Shown here piece by piece: positions 62,851-64,000 of a stretch of DNA of 64,000 nt. Made by a program: the position numbers and the translations under genes. The notes under the pieces are model-generated. The model was not told where the DNA came from. It ran no database searches and saw only the letters and a list, made by a program, of their open reading frames with translations. Position 1 is the stretch's first letter. Each line of letters begins with the position of its first letter. This DNA comes from Diphasiastrum complanatum (Eukaryota; Streptophyta; Lycopodiopsida; Lycopodiales; Lycopodiaceae), in NCBI GenBank assembly GCA_029204225.1, contig CM055102.1, positions 16,886,223-16,950,222 on the forward strand, in the 5' to 3' direction.

Positions 62851-64000
62851 GGTGGTGGACACCTAAAGCTTTTGCACAAGCCGAGAATGCTTCCCGAACA
62901 TAAAATCTTGCCTCTAGCTTGAAACAATTGATTAGGTTTTAAAAATAATGTACTAGAATTGCAAGCACATGCAAAATTTCCTCTGAGCAAATCCATGCCA
63001 TACAAAACTCTACTATCAACCCTAATATTAAGACTGTTACGGATAGGTATGGTTTATTACTAATGAGGGATTTCCAATGTTTGTACTAGGTATTAGGGCA
63101 TATTCGTGCCCTTCTAACCATTATGTAAAAACTTCGTATCTTACGCATATTCGTGCTGTCTAAGAACGTTATATTGGAAACCCTACGATTCGTTTTGGGC
63201 ATGGGTTATTTACGAATAGTTAGGTTAGTTTATAAATAGGATTAGAAGATATCTCTTTTCTATTTATGTCGTTATCTAAGTGTAGTGAAGAGCGGTATAT
63301 ATTTAAGCACAACGGAAACAACCAACTCAAGAGTGTTCATGATAATCTGAAAATTGTACAAATAAGTCATACCTGGAAGATTGTAGAGGTGGTTTCTTGA
63401 GAGAATGCCATGCGTTTCCACGAATAGTTTGTTTTTCTTTAGATCACAACAAAAAGAGTAGTCTTTATATCATTAGAATCGAGTAAACGCCTAAGCAACT
63501 TTCGAAGAGTTTTCAAGTTTGCTTTCTTTAATGTGCTTCAATAAGTGACATACCTTTTTAGAGACTTAGTAGTGCACGGTTCGGATTCGAACCAAAATGT
63601 GAATGGTAGTAGGCCGTAGTAACAAAAAGATGCTACATTACCACAAAGCATAGATGATAATTTAGTGTCAATTGATAAGACTCCTCATGAGATAAGCCAA
63701 GTGCTTGAAAAGACACATAGAAGTAAAATCTAAGTATTAAATCAAATGGTGGATCGTTGTCCACACAACATTAGATCCATTAAGCCTTGTCTGAAACAAA
63801 GAAATCTTTAAGGTGAGAGATGAACTTAAAGTTTTTTGGTGTCCATCGCTGGACAGGAGGTATGTTAGTCATACATTAAACAAGAGAAAAGTTCATTTAT
63901 GAGCCTACTATCCATCGTTGGCGGCTACATCCATTTGGTTTTAGACATATGTTTATCAAGCATAAATGCAATGCACAAAAAGGCAATTGTCTTTTGGTTT
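62851..64000. other. Intergenic, with weak dispersed-repeat motifs
   Basis: No gene seen. GAGCAAATCCATGCCATAC near 62986 and TTAGGGCATATTCGTGCCC near 63092 resemble the motif pair at 21.7-21.95 kb. A TATA-like TATAAATAGG lies near 63231. LTR debris is possible but no edges were found. Confidence 0.45.

Noticed and set aside
63285-63310. Similarity of 63.29 kb to the minus strand near 20.93 kb as a shared LTR tail
   Set aside because: The relative orientation is inconsistent with the shared motif pair, and the match is short and AT-rich.

Overview
This is plant nuclear DNA: three intron-bearing genes of families shared by land plants, separated and invaded by decayed retrotransposons and simple repeats. 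Gene content, tRNA-iMet primer sites in Ty1/copia elements and long TE-filled introns all fit a large land-plant genome. A fern or other non-flowering lineage is possible, but nothing seen settles it. There are no bacterial-style operons, no CRISPR array, and no tRNA or rRNA gene that I could recognise.

Layout. (1) 1-12155, plus strand: the C-terminal half of BIG, the plant UBR4-type E3 ligase/calossin-like giant protein. Eight exons give 2401 residues up to the stop; the gene starts left of the window. (2) 12156-34650: intergenic. It holds an antisense LINE remnant, three degenerate Ty1/copia elements at 18.0-27.7 kb, further copia gag and integrase scraps, a non-coding AT-rich block, and a higher-order minisatellite ending about 100 bp before the next gene. 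(3) 34753-38389, plus strand: a nine-exon gene for a DUF3326 protein (428 aa) with a likely chloroplast transit peptide. (4) 38.4-46.3 kb: intergenic, with a gypsy gag scrap, simple repeats and a three-copy tandem repeat. (5) 46310-55862, minus strand: an LSM12 homologue (186 aa, five exons). Its first intron has every sequence hallmark of a U12-type AT-AC intron, and its third intron is 7.6 kb and full of copia debris. (6) 55.9-64 kb: the LSM12 leader and promoter with a dyad of ACGT-core boxes, then intergenic DNA, a minus-strand copia pol, and a gypsy integrase split by a solo LTR of the same family as the 22.8-27.7 kb copia element.

The three genes have no evident shared pathway: BIG acts in ubiquitin/N-degron and auxin-transport biology, LSM12 in RNA binding, and the DUF3326 protein is uncharacterised. 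I did not find an undescribed multi-gene system. The best leads are splice-site biology (an AT-AC intron and a probable GC-AG intron), the minisatellite upstream of DUF3326, and traces of LTR-element recombination and microsatellite birth. All exon borders were set by hand from reading frame, splice dinucleotides and remembered family conservation; no alignment was run.
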